Notes: generated from the letters alone by a model not told the origin. DNA of 64,000 bases from FEN-1219 sp035548835 (GCA_035548835.1 DASZSB010000155.1:1-64000), one strand, 5' to 3'; counted from the first letter of the stretch, positions 43,350 through 51,936 are shown. Numbers and translations: made by a program.

Positions 43350-44455
43350 GTCAACGCAACGTCCTGATCCTGCTTGGGGCGTTCGTCGTCCTCGTCGCGC
43401 TCGTGCTGATCGGCCAGCACAGCCGCTCGCCGGACGGCGGAAGCGGCGCGCTGTTCGTGCCTTCGCTCGCCGCGGCGCTGAACGACATCGAGCGCGTCAC
43501 GATCACGAAGGCCGGCAACGAGACCGTGGTGACGCTCGAGCGCAAGCCGGATGGCTGGGTCGCCACGAACAAGAACGGCTACCCGGCGGACGTGAACAAG
43601 CTGCGCCAGGGATTGAGTGCGCTGGCCGAGGCCAGAATCCTCGAGCAGAAGACGGCGAACCCCGAGCTGTACGACCACCTCGGCGTCGAGGACGTCAGTG
43701 GCGCCAAGGCAGCCGGCGTGGCAGTCACGCTGTCGGCCAATGGGAAGAACCTGCCGACGCTGATCCTCGGCAACGCCGAAGGATCGAAATTCCGGTACGC
43801 GCGTCGCGCGGGCGAAGCGCCGAGCTACCTGATCGACAGGAACCCCGAGTTCCCGCGCGGCGTAGGCCAGTGGCTCGATGCGCGCATCATCGACGTGCGC
43901 AGCGACCGCATCGCCGAGGTCACGATCACCCATACGGACGGACAGGTGGTTCACCTCTCGAAAGCCAGCAAGGACGCGCAGAACTTCGACGTCGCGGACG
44001 TGCCGAAGGGGCGCGAACTGCTGTATCCCGGCGTCGCGAACGTAATCGGCAACGCGCTGCGCGAGCTGAATCTCGAAGACGTGGAGCCCGCGACCGCGTC
44101 GCCGCCTGCCAAGCCGACGGTCGTCGAGTTCCGCACGTTCGACGGGCTCGTCGTTCGCGTCGAGGGCGAGAAGCGGGGCGACGCCGCCTGGATCGGCCTC
44201 GTGGCCAGTGCCAACGCGCCCGCGCCCGCGCCCGCACCCGCACCCGCACCCGCGGCCGCGGCTGCACCGGCTGCTGATGGCGCCGCCGCACCGGGCGCCG
44301 CCGCGAAACCGGCGGACCCGGCCGCGGAGGCCGCGAGCATCAACGCGAAGGTCGGAGCCTGGCGCTACAAGATCGCAACCTTCCAGTACGACCAGCTGAC
44401 CCGCCGGCTCACGGACCTGCTGAAGCCGCCGGCCGACGTTCCCAAGGCCCGCTGA
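43346..44455 (+). CDS. DUF4340 protein, partner of the Gld-type ABC transporter
   Basis: The 369-residue protein starts with a membrane anchor (VLILLGAFVVLVALVLIGQ), followed by periplasmic DUF4340 repeats. Conserved parts include GWVATNKNGYPADVNKLRQG and ALAEARILEQKTANPELYDH. Residues from about 291 to 330 form an Ala/Pro-rich low-complexity linker, encoded by a hexanucleotide repeat at 44215-44262. The C-terminal stretch WRYKIATFQYDQLTRRLTDL closes the domain. It is the last gene of the operon. DUF4340 genes regularly follow gldG-type genes. A ligand-binding or envelope-spanning role is likely but unproven. Confidence 0.86.
   Translation: MSQRNVLILLGAFVVLVALVLIGQHSRSPDGGSGALFVPSLAAALNDIERVTITKAGNETVVTLERKPDGWVATNKNGYPADVNKLRQGLSALAEARILEQKTANPELYDHLGVEDVSGAKAAGVAVTLSANGKNLPTLILGNAEGSKFRYARRAGEAPSYLIDRNPEFPRGVGQWLDARIIDVRSDRIAEVTITHTDGQVVHLSKASKDAQNFDVADVPKGRELLYPGVANVIGNALRELNLEDVEPATASPPAKPTVVEFRTFDGLVVRVEGEKRGDAAWIGLVASANAPAPAPAPAPAPAAAAAPAADGAAAPGAAAKPADPAAEAASINAKVGAWRYKIATFQYDQLTRRLTDLLKPPADVPKAR
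44215..44262 (+). repeat. Hexanucleotide repeat coding for (Ala-Pro)n
   Basis: Successive CGCGCC and CGCACC units encode alternating Ala and Pro inside the DUF4340 gene. Such a tract can expand or contract in steps of two codons without breaking the frame. Confidence 0.6.
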
Positions 44456-44479
44456 CTCCCCCGAAGGGGGACGCCCCAA

Positions 44480-44520
44480 GGCCGCGCTCTGCTGCGGCCC
44501 TTCGACAGGCTCGGCGAAGC
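44480..44520. repeat. Short hairpin and REP-like palindrome after the DUF4340 gene
   Basis: GGCCGC (44480-44485) pairs with GCGGCC (44494-44499). Directly after it, CCCTTCGACAGGCTCGGCGAAGCC (44498-44521) is a REP-like imperfect palindrome related to the one at 17946. The pair probably works as a 3' stabiliser or weak terminator. Confidence 0.4.
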
Positions 44521-44521
44521 C

Positions 44522-44527
44522 TATACT
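44522..44527 (+). promoter_or_regulatory. Probable -10 box of the EF-hand gene
   Basis: TATACT lies 33 bases before the ATG at 44561; TTCGAC, 15 bases upstream of it, could serve as a poor -35. Confidence 0.4.
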
Positions 44528-44560
44528 CCCGCGGTCGCCACCCCCTTGGGGGACTGTGCA

Positions 44561-44920
44561 ATGACACACCGCGTGCTGTTGCTGACCGCCGCCGCGACGC
44601 TCGTGCTCTGCACCCGCCTTGCGAGCGCCCAGCCGGGACCGCCGTCGTTCGACCAGATCGACAAGGACAAGAACGGCTCACTGTCGAAGGAAGAAGTCGC
44701 CGCGTTCTTCACCGAGCGACGCGCAGCCGCCGGCGGGCCACCGCGCGGCGCGGGTGCCGGCGGTCCTCCCGGCGGCGGACCGCCGGATCCGGCCCAGATC
44801 TTCACGCGCTGGGACACGAACGGCGACGGCAAGGTCACGAAGGCCGAGTTCGATGCCCGCCCGCGCCCGGGCGGCGGACCTGGCGCGCAGCAGCGCCCAC
44901 CGCCCTCACCCGCCAGGTAA
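44561..44920 (+). CDS. Exported EF-hand protein
   Basis: The 119-residue precursor has a signal peptide (LLLTAAATLVLCTRLASAQ) and two EF-hand calcium loops: DKDKNGSLSKEE at about residues 38-49 and DTNGDGKVTKAE at about 92-103. Between and after them lie Gly/Pro-rich linkers. It probably binds calcium in the periplasm or outside the cell. GGGGGA precedes the ATG. The gene follows the ABC operon but has its own promoter-like box. Confidence 0.85.
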   Translation: MTHRVLLLTAAATLVLCTRLASAQPGPPSFDQIDKDKNGSLSKEEVAAFFTERRAAAGGPPRGAGAGGPPGGGPPDPAQIFTRWDTNGDGKVTKAEFDARPRPGGGPGAQQRPPPSPAR

Positions 44921-45055
44921 CGCGCGCCGGAAGCCCGGCGGCGGGTCCCGCACGCGGCCGCGCGGGCCCGCGGGCGCCCTGCACGCGCGCGAAACTTACC
45001 TGTGCCAAAGGCGCCGAGTACACTGGCGAGCCGGTTTTGATGGCACGAGCCGCCC

Positions 45056-46606
45056 ATGAGCACTGTCCGCAAGTCCTACCCCGTGGCCGCGAGCTACGCG
45101 CCGCTGATCGCGCGCGCGCAGGTCTACGACGTCGCGATCGAGTCGCCGCTCGACCGCGCGCCGCGGCTGTCGAAACGGCTCGGGCACGAGGTGCTGCTGA
45201 AGCGCGAGGATCTGCAGGCCGTCTTCTCGTTCAAACTGCGCGGCGCGTACAACCGCATGGCGCACCTGCCCGCGGCGGCGCTCGCCAAGGGGGTGATCTG
45301 CAGCTCGGCCGGCAATCACGCGCAGGGAGTCGCCCTCGCGGCCAGGCGTCGCGGCGTTCGCGCGGTGATCGTGATGCCCACGAGCACGCCGTCGATCAAG
45401 GTCGACGCCGTGGCCGCGCTCGGCGGCGAGATCGTGCTCGAAGGTGCCACGTTCGACGACGCGTATGCGTACGCGATGCAGCTTCGCGCCGAGCAGGATC
45501 TGACGTTCGTGCACCCGTTCAACGACCCCGACGTGATCGCGGGCCAGGCCACGGTCGGCATCGAGCTCGAACGGCAGTGGCCACAGCTGCCGGCCGCCGT
45601 GTTCGTGCCGATCGGCGGCGGCGGCCTCGTCAGCGGTGTCGGCGCCTACTTGAAGAACCGCCATCCCGGCATCCGGATCGTGGGCGTGGAGCCGCTCGAG
45701 TCGGCCAGCATGTACGAGTCGCTGAAGCGCGGCGCGCCGTTCACGCTCGACCGCGTCGGCACGTTCGCCGAGGGCGTGGCCGTACGCCGCGTCGGCGACG
45801 AGACGTTCCGCGTCGCGAGCGAGGTCGTCGACGAGATCATCCTCGTCAGCACCGACGAGATCTGCGCGGCCATCAAGGACATCTTCGAGGACAGCCGCGT
45901 GATCGTGGAACCCGCGGGCGCACTCGGAGTGGCTGGTCTCAAGCGCTACGTCGAGCGCGGCGCGACGCCGGACGGCCCGCTGATCGCGATCAACAGCGGC
46001 GCCAACATGAATTTCGACCGGCTACGCCACGTCGCCGAGCGAGCCGAGATCGGCGAGCATCGCGAGGCCGTGCTCGCGGTCGAGATACCGGAGCAGCCGG
46101 GCGCCTTCTTGCGCTTTTGCGAAGCACTCGGCACGCGCAACATCACGGAGTTCAACTATCGCTACGCACCCGGCACGACCGCGCGCATCTTCGTGGGCGT
46201 GTCGCTGCAACGCGGTCTGAACGAAGCGGCGGAAATCGTCGCGCTGCTGAAGGAGCGCGGCTACCCCGTGCTCGATCTGAGCGACAACGAGCTCGCGAAG
46301 CTGCACGTGCGCCACCTCGTGGGCGGCCAGGTGCCGGGACTGAAGCACGAGCTGCTGTACCGCTTCGAGTTCCCGGAGCGGCCCGGTGCGCTGCGCGCTT
46401 TCCTGCAGGCCGTCGGCGATCGCTGGAACATCAGCCTGTTCCACTACCGCAATCACGGCTCGGACTACGGCCGCGTTCTGGCCGGCGTGCAGGTGCCGCC
46501 CGCGGATCGCGCGAAGTTCACGCAGCACCTGGCGCGGCTCGGCTACACCTATGCCGACGAGACGGAGAACCCCGCGTATCGCCTGTTCCTGCGCTCCGCG
46601 GACTGA
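45056..46606 (+). CDS. ilvA: Threonine ammonia-lyase, biosynthetic
   Basis: The 516-residue protein has the PLP lysine in VFSFKLRGAYN (Lys60) and SSAGNHAQGVALAARR. The glycine-rich phosphate loop is IGGGGLVSGVG. Two ACT-like regulatory domains lie at about 330-415 and 425-510 (VLAVEIPEQPGAFLRFCEAL and LYRFEFPERPGALRAFLQAV). This length and double ACT are those of the isoleucine-feedback-inhibited enzyme of isoleucine synthesis, not the short catabolic form. The ATG at 45056 follows a TACACT-type -10 at about 45018. It is monocistronic. Confidence 0.95.
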   Translation: MSTVRKSYPVAASYAPLIARAQVYDVAIESPLDRAPRLSKRLGHEVLLKREDLQAVFSFKLRGAYNRMAHLPAAALAKGVICSSAGNHAQGVALAARRRGVRAVIVMPTSTPSIKVDAVAALGGEIVLEGATFDDAYAYAMQLRAEQDLTFVHPFNDPDVIAGQATVGIELERQWPQLPAAVFVPIGGGGLVSGVGAYLKNRHPGIRIVGVEPLESASMYESLKRGAPFTLDRVGTFAEGVAVRRVGDETFRVASEVVDEIILVSTDEICAAIKDIFEDSRVIVEPAGALGVAGLKRYVERGATPDGPLIAINSGANMNFDRLRHVAERAEIGEHREAVLAVEIPEQPGAFLRFCEALGTRNITEFNYRYAPGTTARIFVGVSLQRGLNEAAEIVALLKERGYPVLDLSDNELAKLHVRHLVGGQVPGLKHELLYRFEFPERPGALRAFLQAVGDRWNISLFHYRNHGSDYGRVLAGVQVPPADRAKFTQHLARLGYTYADETENPAYRLFLRSAD

Positions 46607-46625
46607 CAGCCGGGCGCACTGGCGC

Positions 46626-47147
46626 TCAGCGCGGCGGGCCGGTGGCCTGCCGGTCGAACACGAACAGGAAACTCAGAGGTGCGCCCCTCACGTCCGTCGC
46701 CTCGACCGTGAACGACAGCGTCGTGCCGTCGGCCGACACCCACTTGCGGCCGTGCGCCGTCACCTTGCCGCTCTGCTTGTCGACCCAGTCCACGGTGTGG
46801 GAGTCGACCGGAGTCTCCGCATAGGTGCCGGTCGGTTTCGTGCCGTCGATCTGCAGGGCCGCGAGCGCACCGGAGTCGAACTCGGGGTAGTCCTTGCCGT
46901 CGGCCTTGGCGGCGAACTGCAGGAAGTAGGGATTCCCGGCGGCGTCGACGACGACCGCAAGACCGACCAGCGTGCCGTCCGGCGCGAGGCTGTAACGGCG
47001 CACGTGCACCTGTGGCGGCGGCCCCGGCGGCAGACGGGAGGCCGCGACGTTCAGCTTCCATGTGCCGAGCACGTAAGGTGCCTGGGCGAACGCGGCCGGC
47101 AAGGCGGCGAACAGCGAAACGCAGCCGACGGCAGCGGCACGCCACAC
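46626..47147 (-). CDS. Exported hypothetical protein
   Basis: From GTG 47147 the protein has 173 residues and a signal peptide (AAAVGCVSLFAALPAAFAQ). The mature part is beta-rich: LGTWKLNVAASRLPPGPPPQ, then YSLAPDGTLVGLAVVVDAAG and KWVSADGTTLSFTVEATD. This resembles small lipocalin-like secreted proteins without a named family. The longer frame to 47222 would overlap the upstream gene by 62 bases and lacks a signal, so the GTG is preferred. It lies 13 bases after the stop of the membrane protein gene and is probably cotranscribed with it. Confidence 0.65.
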   Translation of the reverse strand: MWRAAAVGCVSLFAALPAAFAQAPYVLGTWKLNVAASRLPPGPPPQVHVRRYSLAPDGTLVGLAVVVDAAGNPYFLQFAAKADGKDYPEFDSGALAALQIDGTKPTGTYAETPVDSHTVDWVDKQSGKVTAHGRKWVSADGTTLSFTVEATDVRGAPLSFLFVFDRQATGPPR

Positions 47148-47160
47148 GCCGCGGCTGCGA

Positions 47161-47763
47161 TCAGGCCGCAAAGGGCTTGAGCGGCGCGAGCTGCGCGTCG
47201 AGCTGCTGCAACGCATCCCCACCCAACAACGCCTTGGCCGCCGCCTTGGCGCGGGACTTCTTGCGCCACCAACCGTACACCGGCAGGCCGATCAGAGCCA
47301 GGAACCCGAGGCCACTCGAGATGAAGAACAGCACGACGATGATGGCGGCCGCCACACCGATCACGCCCCAGCTGTACGGCTCCTCCATCCACGCGGCGAC
47401 GCTGGCCTGCGAGGCGTCGTGGCGCTCGCCCGTGTTGTGATTCCGCACGGCCAGGAACGGCCCCTCGTTCTTGCCTTCGGCGATGGTCCACATGACGGAC
47501 ATCGTCTGGCCTTCGCGGCACGGGAAATCGAAGTTGACGGTCTTGAACGCGCGCTCCTTGCCGGTGCTGTCGGCCAGGAAAAACTCGTGGTGATCCACGG
47601 TGCGCGACGAGACGGACGTGGACGCCTGGTTGTTGCCGTGGTACTGCGTGGTGCTGCTGATCTGCGTTTCCTTCTGCTTCTGGCTGGACAGCACTTTGCC
47701 CGTGAAGTAGTAGAGCTGGCACCGGCGGCCGTCGGGAACCGTGGTCTTGGGGCCTTCGGACAT
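47161..47763 (-). CDS. Membrane protein of unknown function
   Basis: The 200-residue protein starts at ATG 47763 after a perfect GAGGAGG. Residues 1-125 are soluble and beta-rich (RRCQLYYFTGKVLSSQKQKE, HHEFFLADSTGKERAFKTV). Two adjacent hydrophobic segments follow at about 130-175 (WGVIGVAAAIIVVLFFISSG and FLALIGLPVYGWW) and then a basic tail. The N-terminal domain is similar in feel to OB-like or PH-like domains of membrane-anchored proteins, but I cannot name it. It begins 82 bases from the divergent pyrB start. Confidence 0.7.
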   Translation of the reverse strand: MSEGPKTTVPDGRRCQLYYFTGKVLSSQKQKETQISSTTQYHGNNQASTSVSSRTVDHHEFFLADSTGKERAFKTVNFDFPCREGQTMSVMWTIAEGKNEGPFLAVRNHNTGERHDASQASVAAWMEEPYSWGVIGVAAAIIVVLFFISSGLGFLALIGLPVYGWWRKKSRAKAAAKALLGGDALQQLDAQLAPLKPFAA

Positions 47764-47845
47764 GGGAGCCTCCTCGATTCTTATTGTTGTACGCGGCCTT
47801 CTGGCGCGTTCCGGTAGCTTTTCACCAAGCTGGAGGAGGGTCAAT

Positions 47846-49033
47846 ATGCGTGAATCGCCTGGTGCAACGGGCTACCTTTCCTGCGTTTCGTTTGCTAGCG
47901 TGCGCGCTGCCGGCGACGTGCACGACCGGCACTCGGCAACGAACCCATCCCGAGAGGTCGACCCTACGCAACCCGTCACCGAAACCCTGGTCCTGCCCGA
48001 ACGCAGCAAGTCGCTGTTCCACGTCATCGACCCGCATGTGTTCGACCGCGCCCTGCTCGACGAGCTGTGCGACCTCGCGACGCGGGTCCGCACGCTGGCC
48101 AAGTCCGACGTCGGCGCCCGCGCCCTGCGCGACCTGCTGCCGACGCGCCGCGCAATGCTGTACTTTACGCAGCCCTCGACCCGGACGTTCCTGTCGTTCA
48201 ACAACGCCTGCCACATCCTGGGGATGCGCACGAGCGAGATCCGCGATCCGTCCACCTCCTCGGAGGTGAAGGGCGAGAGCTTCGAGGACTCGATCCGGAC
48301 GTTCAGCTCGTACGTGGACGTCATCATCATGCGCACGAAGGAAGCCGGCCGCGCCGCACAGGCGGCCAGGCTCATGGACAGCATTCCGCGCCCGGTGCCC
48401 GTGATCAACGCCGGCAGCGGCAGCGATCAGCATCCCACGCAGGCGCTGCTCGACATCTACACGCTCGCGCGCAGCTTCGAGGAGCGCGGCGGCATCGACG
48501 GCAAGGTCATCGGCATGATGGGCGACCTGAAGCGCGGCCGCACCGTGCGCTCGCTCTGCTACCTGATGCGCCACTATCGCGACGTGCGGCTCGTGTTCAT
48601 CGCACCGCCGCAATTCGCCATGGAGAAGGACGTCAAGACCTATCTCGACGAGCACGGCATCGCGTACGCCGAGACCACGCAGCTCGCCGACGTGCTGCCG
48701 CGGCTCGACGCTTTGTACGTCACGCGCATGCAGACGGAATGGGACACGGCGGGCGAATCGCGCGCGGTGGATCTACGCCCGTTCAGCATCGGCCTGAACG
48801 AGCTCACGCTCATGAAACGCGACGCCATCATCATGCACCCGTTGCCACGCGGCCAGGAGATCGACCCGGCCGTGGATCACGATCCACGCGCCATGTACTG
48901 GCGGCAGGAGCGCAACGGCATGTGGATGCGCGTGGCCGTGCTGATCAAGATCTTCGGCGTCGAGCGCATCGTCACCGCTCTGGCAGCCGCGGACACGACG
49001 CCACCGCCGCCGCCCGGCCGCGCACTGGCCTGA
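47846..49033 (+). CDS. pyrB: Aspartate carbamoyltransferase
   Basis: The protein has the carbamoyl phosphate loop FTQPSTRTFLSF, the lysine loop SSEVKGESFEDS, the HPTQALLD motif and HPLPRGQEID near the end. It makes carbamoyl aspartate, the second step of pyrimidine synthesis. From ATG 47846, with GGAGGAGGG upstream, it has 395 residues, about 80 more than E. coli PyrB. The first 60 residues are unlike the family, so a later start is possible, but the ribosome binding site favours the long form. The active-site region differs in detail from both E. coli and Burkholderia PyrB. No pyrI lies next to it. Confidence 0.88.
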   Translation: MRESPGATGYLSCVSFASVRAAGDVHDRHSATNPSREVDPTQPVTETLVLPERSKSLFHVIDPHVFDRALLDELCDLATRVRTLAKSDVGARALRDLLPTRRAMLYFTQPSTRTFLSFNNACHILGMRTSEIRDPSTSSEVKGESFEDSIRTFSSYVDVIIMRTKEAGRAAQAARLMDSIPRPVPVINAGSGSDQHPTQALLDIYTLARSFEERGGIDGKVIGMMGDLKRGRTVRSLCYLMRHYRDVRLVFIAPPQFAMEKDVKTYLDEHGIAYAETTQLADVLPRLDALYVTRMQTEWDTAGESRAVDLRPFSIGLNELTLMKRDAIIMHPLPRGQEIDPAVDHDPRAMYWRQERNGMWMRVAVLIKIFGVERIVTALAAADTTPPPPPGRALA

Positions 49034-49050
49034 GCGGGCAGCGCGATACG

Positions 49051-49692
49051 CTACTGCGCGTCGATGTGCGCGAGCTTGGACTGCTGCGACAGCCGATAGA
49101 ACGTACGCAGCTCGCGTTGCACGGCCTCGTCGCCCGCGCCTCGCGTGAGCGCCGGCGCGAGCCGCCGGCAGTACTTGCCCGCGTAGCGGTTCGCGCGCCG
49201 GTAGCGCTCGCGCTCCTCGCCGTTCAACTCGCTCGCGAGCCGCGGCCGATCGAACAGCCAGTCGTGCAGCGCGGGTAACTCGCGGCCGTTCTGCCGCTTC
49301 AGCAGCAAACCGGTCGTGACAAACTTGTCCACTTCCGCCTGCAGCTCGAGCTCGAACAGGGTCACGTGCTTCTCGCGCTGCGCGTTCCAGGCGTAGTAGG
49401 TGAAGTGGCTCACGCCTTCGAGCGCCGCCCAGAAGTCGGCGAGGTTGTCGGCGTCGAGGCACGTCAGGGGATCCCGCTCCGCCAGCCGCCGCAGCAACTC
49501 GGCCTCGAGATACAGCGCGACCTCCGCCTCGCCGTCGGCCTCCGCGATCAGCAGTTTCTCGTCGACGTCGCGGCCACCCGTGTCGAGTGCGCGCGCGAAC
49601 GCGGCGTCGGTGATCAGGAAGTCGTCCACGCCGTACTGCACGTCCAGCGCATACAGCTCGTGCAGCAAGGCCTGCAGCTTCGCGAGCAGCAT
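49051..49692 (-). CDS. Hypothetical protein, second gene of a conserved-looking pair
   Basis: The 213-residue protein is soluble and helical. The regular parts are LQALLHELYALDVQYGVDDF, DADNLADFWAALEGVSHFTYYAW and RYRRANRYAGKYCRRL. I do not recognise a family. Its ATG lies two bases after the stop of the upstream gene, so the two are translated together. It ends 17 bases from the convergent pyrB stop. No catalytic motif is evident. Confidence 0.7.
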   Translation of the reverse strand: MLLAKLQALLHELYALDVQYGVDDFLITDAAFARALDTGGRDVDEKLLIAEADGEAEVALYLEAELLRRLAERDPLTCLDADNLADFWAALEGVSHFTYYAWNAQREKHVTLFELELQAEVDKFVTTGLLLKRQNGRELPALHDWLFDRPRLASELNGEERERYRRANRYAGKYCRRLAPALTRGAGDEAVQRELRTFYRLSQQSKLAHIDAQ

Positions 49693-49694
49693 GC

Positions 49695-50324
49695 TCAGTG
49701 CCGCGTGGCCGCGGTCAGAGTGACGTTCGGCTCGATGCCCTGCTCGCGCAACAGCCGCGCCGCGCGCTGGCTGCCGGTTCTGAGCCACACTTCGTAGAGC
49801 CGCAGCACGTCGGCCGCCGCGGCAGAGCCCGACGCACGGATCTCGGCCAGCACGTCGACGAAGTCGCGGAACTTCGCCGCAAGCTCGGCGAATACGGCGG
49901 AGAGCGCGCGTCCGTGCAGCGTGCCGCGCACGCCTGCCGAGAGCCGCCCGTACGCGGCCCCGCCCATGTCGATGTAGTAGTCGACGTCGACGAGCTTGCG
50001 AGCGAAGCCATCGCCGAGGAAACCCGCCACGAACAACGAGGTGTCGCCGACCCGGCGCAACACCGCGTTGCGCGTTTCGCGATCCGGCGCGTCCGCCGCC
50101 TCCGCGAGCAGCAGCGCGAGCGGTTGTAGTCCAGGTCCCGTCCTGCTGTTGTCGTACAGCGCTTCGTGACGGGCGAACAGCGTGAGCAGGTTCACCACGT
50201 AGTAGGCGGTGTGGTCGTCCGCCGCTACACCCTGCTTGGCCATGGCAGTGGCCACGGAGTCCTTGAAGAACTCCCGGAGGCTCACTACCGGACGAACTCG
50301 ATGAGTTGCCGCGCGCAATGACAT
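49695..50324 (-). CDS. Hypothetical protein, first gene of a conserved-looking pair
   Basis: The 209-residue protein is soluble, helical and acidic in the middle. DDHTAYYVVNLLTLFARHEAL, GDTSLFVAGFLGDGFARKLVD and YYIDMGGAAYGRL stand out. I do not recognise a family. The ATG at 50324 has AGGAG directly beside it, which is too close, so an internal start such as GTG 50285 is possible. Tight spacing with the next gene suggests the two products act together. Confidence 0.7.
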   Translation of the reverse strand: MSLRAATHRVRPVVSLREFFKDSVATAMAKQGVAADDHTAYYVVNLLTLFARHEALYDNSRTGPGLQPLALLLAEAADAPDRETRNAVLRRVGDTSLFVAGFLGDGFARKLVDVDYYIDMGGAAYGRLSAGVRGTLHGRALSAVFAELAAKFRDFVDVLAEIRASGSAAAADVLRLYEVWLRTGSQRAARLLREQGIEPNVTLTAATRH

Positions 50325-50418
50325 CTCCTGCTACCCGGCTGCTCTGCCGCTTACGACAGCAGAGCATGCCGCTTCGGTTCGAGTATAGAACCGCATGCGT
50401 AGCGGACCGCGCAACACT

Positions 50419-50862
50419 TCACGTTTCTTTGCCTGGCACTCGCTGCTCGAGAGCGCTAAGCATGCGCGTGCAGTGGCCGTCGATGCGCTCCTGCCAATGC
50501 CGGCGGCGCAGAGTGGCAGCGCCGTTCAGCAGATAGCGCGCGTCGAGCAGCACACGGGACCCTTCCTCCACCGGCTCGAGCCGCCAGTGCAACCGCAACT
50601 GCACACAACACGGCGGATCGAGCAGCATCTCCTGCAGCGTGATCGACACGGGCCGCAGGCACGCGAGCACCTTGCCACGCCGCAATACCTTGCCGCGCTG
50701 CTGCGCGTACTGGCAACCGGCGCGCGGCGGCGTGCCGGCATCGGCCAGCGCGACGCCTCCCCAGCGACCCTTGCCGATGACCTCGATCAGTGCCGCGAAC
50801 GCCTCGGTCATCGGACACTGTAACTGTCTCTCGTGCCGCCGTTTCAGCACGGTGCCCTCCAT
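50419..50862 (-). CDS. SRPBCC-like small protein
   Basis: The 147-residue protein looks like a START/SRPBCC ligand-binding fold. It has an N-terminal strand and helix (MTEAFAALIEVIGKGRWGG), long strands (CVQLRLHWRLEPVEEGSRVLL) and a C-terminal helix (QERIDGHCTRMLSALEQ). No catalytic residues can be read. The gene is alone between the hypothetical pair and the quinone oxidoreductase, all on the minus strand, with 84 bases to the latter. Confidence 0.6.
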   Translation of the reverse strand: MEGTVLKRRHERQLQCPMTEAFAALIEVIGKGRWGGVALADAGTPPRAGCQYAQQRGKVLRRGKVLACLRPVSITLQEMLLDPPCCVQLRLHWRLEPVEEGSRVLLDARYLLNGAATLRRRHWQERIDGHCTRMLSALEQRVPGKET

Positions 50863-50946
50863 GACGTGCTCGTGGAGGACAAGGTAGCGGCGCGCGCGAA
50901 AGCGCGGCGAGACGCGTTTCTCGGCGAATGCGCGGGAAACGCCGCG

Positions 50947-51918
50947 CTACGGAACCAGCACGGTCGAGCCCGTCGTTCGGCGCGCCTCGAGATCGCGGTG
51001 CGCCTGTGCCGCATCGCGCAGCGCATACGTCTGATTGACTTCGATCCTGATGCGCCCGCGCTGTACGAGATCGAACAACTCGCCGGCGCCCTGCTCGAGG
51101 TCGCGGCGCTCGCGGATGAAGTCCCCGAGCGTCGGGCGCGTGACGTACAGCGAGCCGCGCTTCTGCAGCTCGTTGAGGCCGAACGGCTCCACGCGGCCCG
51201 ACGAGTTACCGAAGCTCACGAGCAGGCCGTGCGGCCGGAGGCAGTCCAGCGACTGGAAGAACGTGGCTCGGCCGACGGAGTCGTAGACGACCGGCACGCC
51301 AGTGCCCGTGATCTCGCGTACCCGGCGCGGCAGGTCCTCGCTGTCGAGCAGCACGTGCTCGCAGCCGTGCGCCAGCGCCACCTCACGCTTCGCGGTCGAG
51401 CCCACGACGCCGATCACCCGCGCGCCGAGCTCGCGCGCCCACTGCGACGCGATCAGACCCACGCCGCCGGCCGCGGCATGCAACAGGATGAAGTCGCCGG
51501 CCGCGACGCGATAGCTCTTCTTCAGCAGATACCAGGCCGTTAGACCCTTCAGCATCATGGCGGCGCCTGTGCGGTCATCGATACCGTCCGGCAACCGCAC
51601 GAGCACACGCGCATCGAGGATGCGCTCCTCGGCGTACGCCCCGAGCGTTCCGGACGCCGTGTAGGCGACACGGTCGCCGGGCCGCACGTGCGTGACACCC
51701 GCGCCGACGGCCACGACCACGCCCGCGCCCTCGCCGCCGAGTCCGCTCGGCAACGCCATCGGGTACAGACCCGTGCGGTGATAGACGTCGATGAAGTTCA
51801 GACCGATCGCGCGGTGCGCGATACGCGCCTCGCCCGGCTTTGGTTCACCGACCTCCACCTGCTGGTACTTCAGTACCTCGGGGCCGCCGAACTGCTCGAA
51901 TCGAATCGCCCAGACCAT
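50947..51918 (-). CDS. NADPH:quinone oxidoreductase (zinc-free MDR family)
   Basis: The 323-residue protein shows the quinone oxidoreductase pattern: FEQFGGPEVLKYQQVEVG, NFIDVYHRTGLYPMALPSGL, GEGAGVVVAVG and the NADPH-binding AAAGGVGLIASQWARELGA. The catalytic-zinc cysteines of alcohol dehydrogenases are missing, as expected. It reduces quinones or enones with NADPH in the cytoplasm. It faces away from the ferredoxin-reductase-like gene across a 56-base gap. Confidence 0.92.
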   Translation of the reverse strand: MVWAIRFEQFGGPEVLKYQQVEVGEPKPGEARIAHRAIGLNFIDVYHRTGLYPMALPSGLGGEGAGVVVAVGAGVTHVRPGDRVAYTASGTLGAYAEERILDARVLVRLPDGIDDRTGAAMMLKGLTAWYLLKKSYRVAAGDFILLHAAAGGVGLIASQWARELGARVIGVVGSTAKREVALAHGCEHVLLDSEDLPRRVREITGTGVPVVYDSVGRATFFQSLDCLRPHGLLVSFGNSSGRVEPFGLNELQKRGSLYVTRPTLGDFIRERRDLEQGAGELFDLVQRGRIRIEVNQTYALRDAAQAHRDLEARRTTGSTVLVP

Positions 51919-51936
51919 GAGTCGTCCGCTCGCTGC

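Noticed and set aside
44215..44262. Short repeat considered as a CRISPR-like array
   Set aside because: Units are six bases without spacers and lie in frame within the DUF4340 gene.
49693..50367. Long minus frame joining the 49051-49692 gene to upstream sequence
   Set aside because: The upstream half is a shadow of the 49695-50324 gene; the ATG at 49692 with a two-base gap explains both genes.
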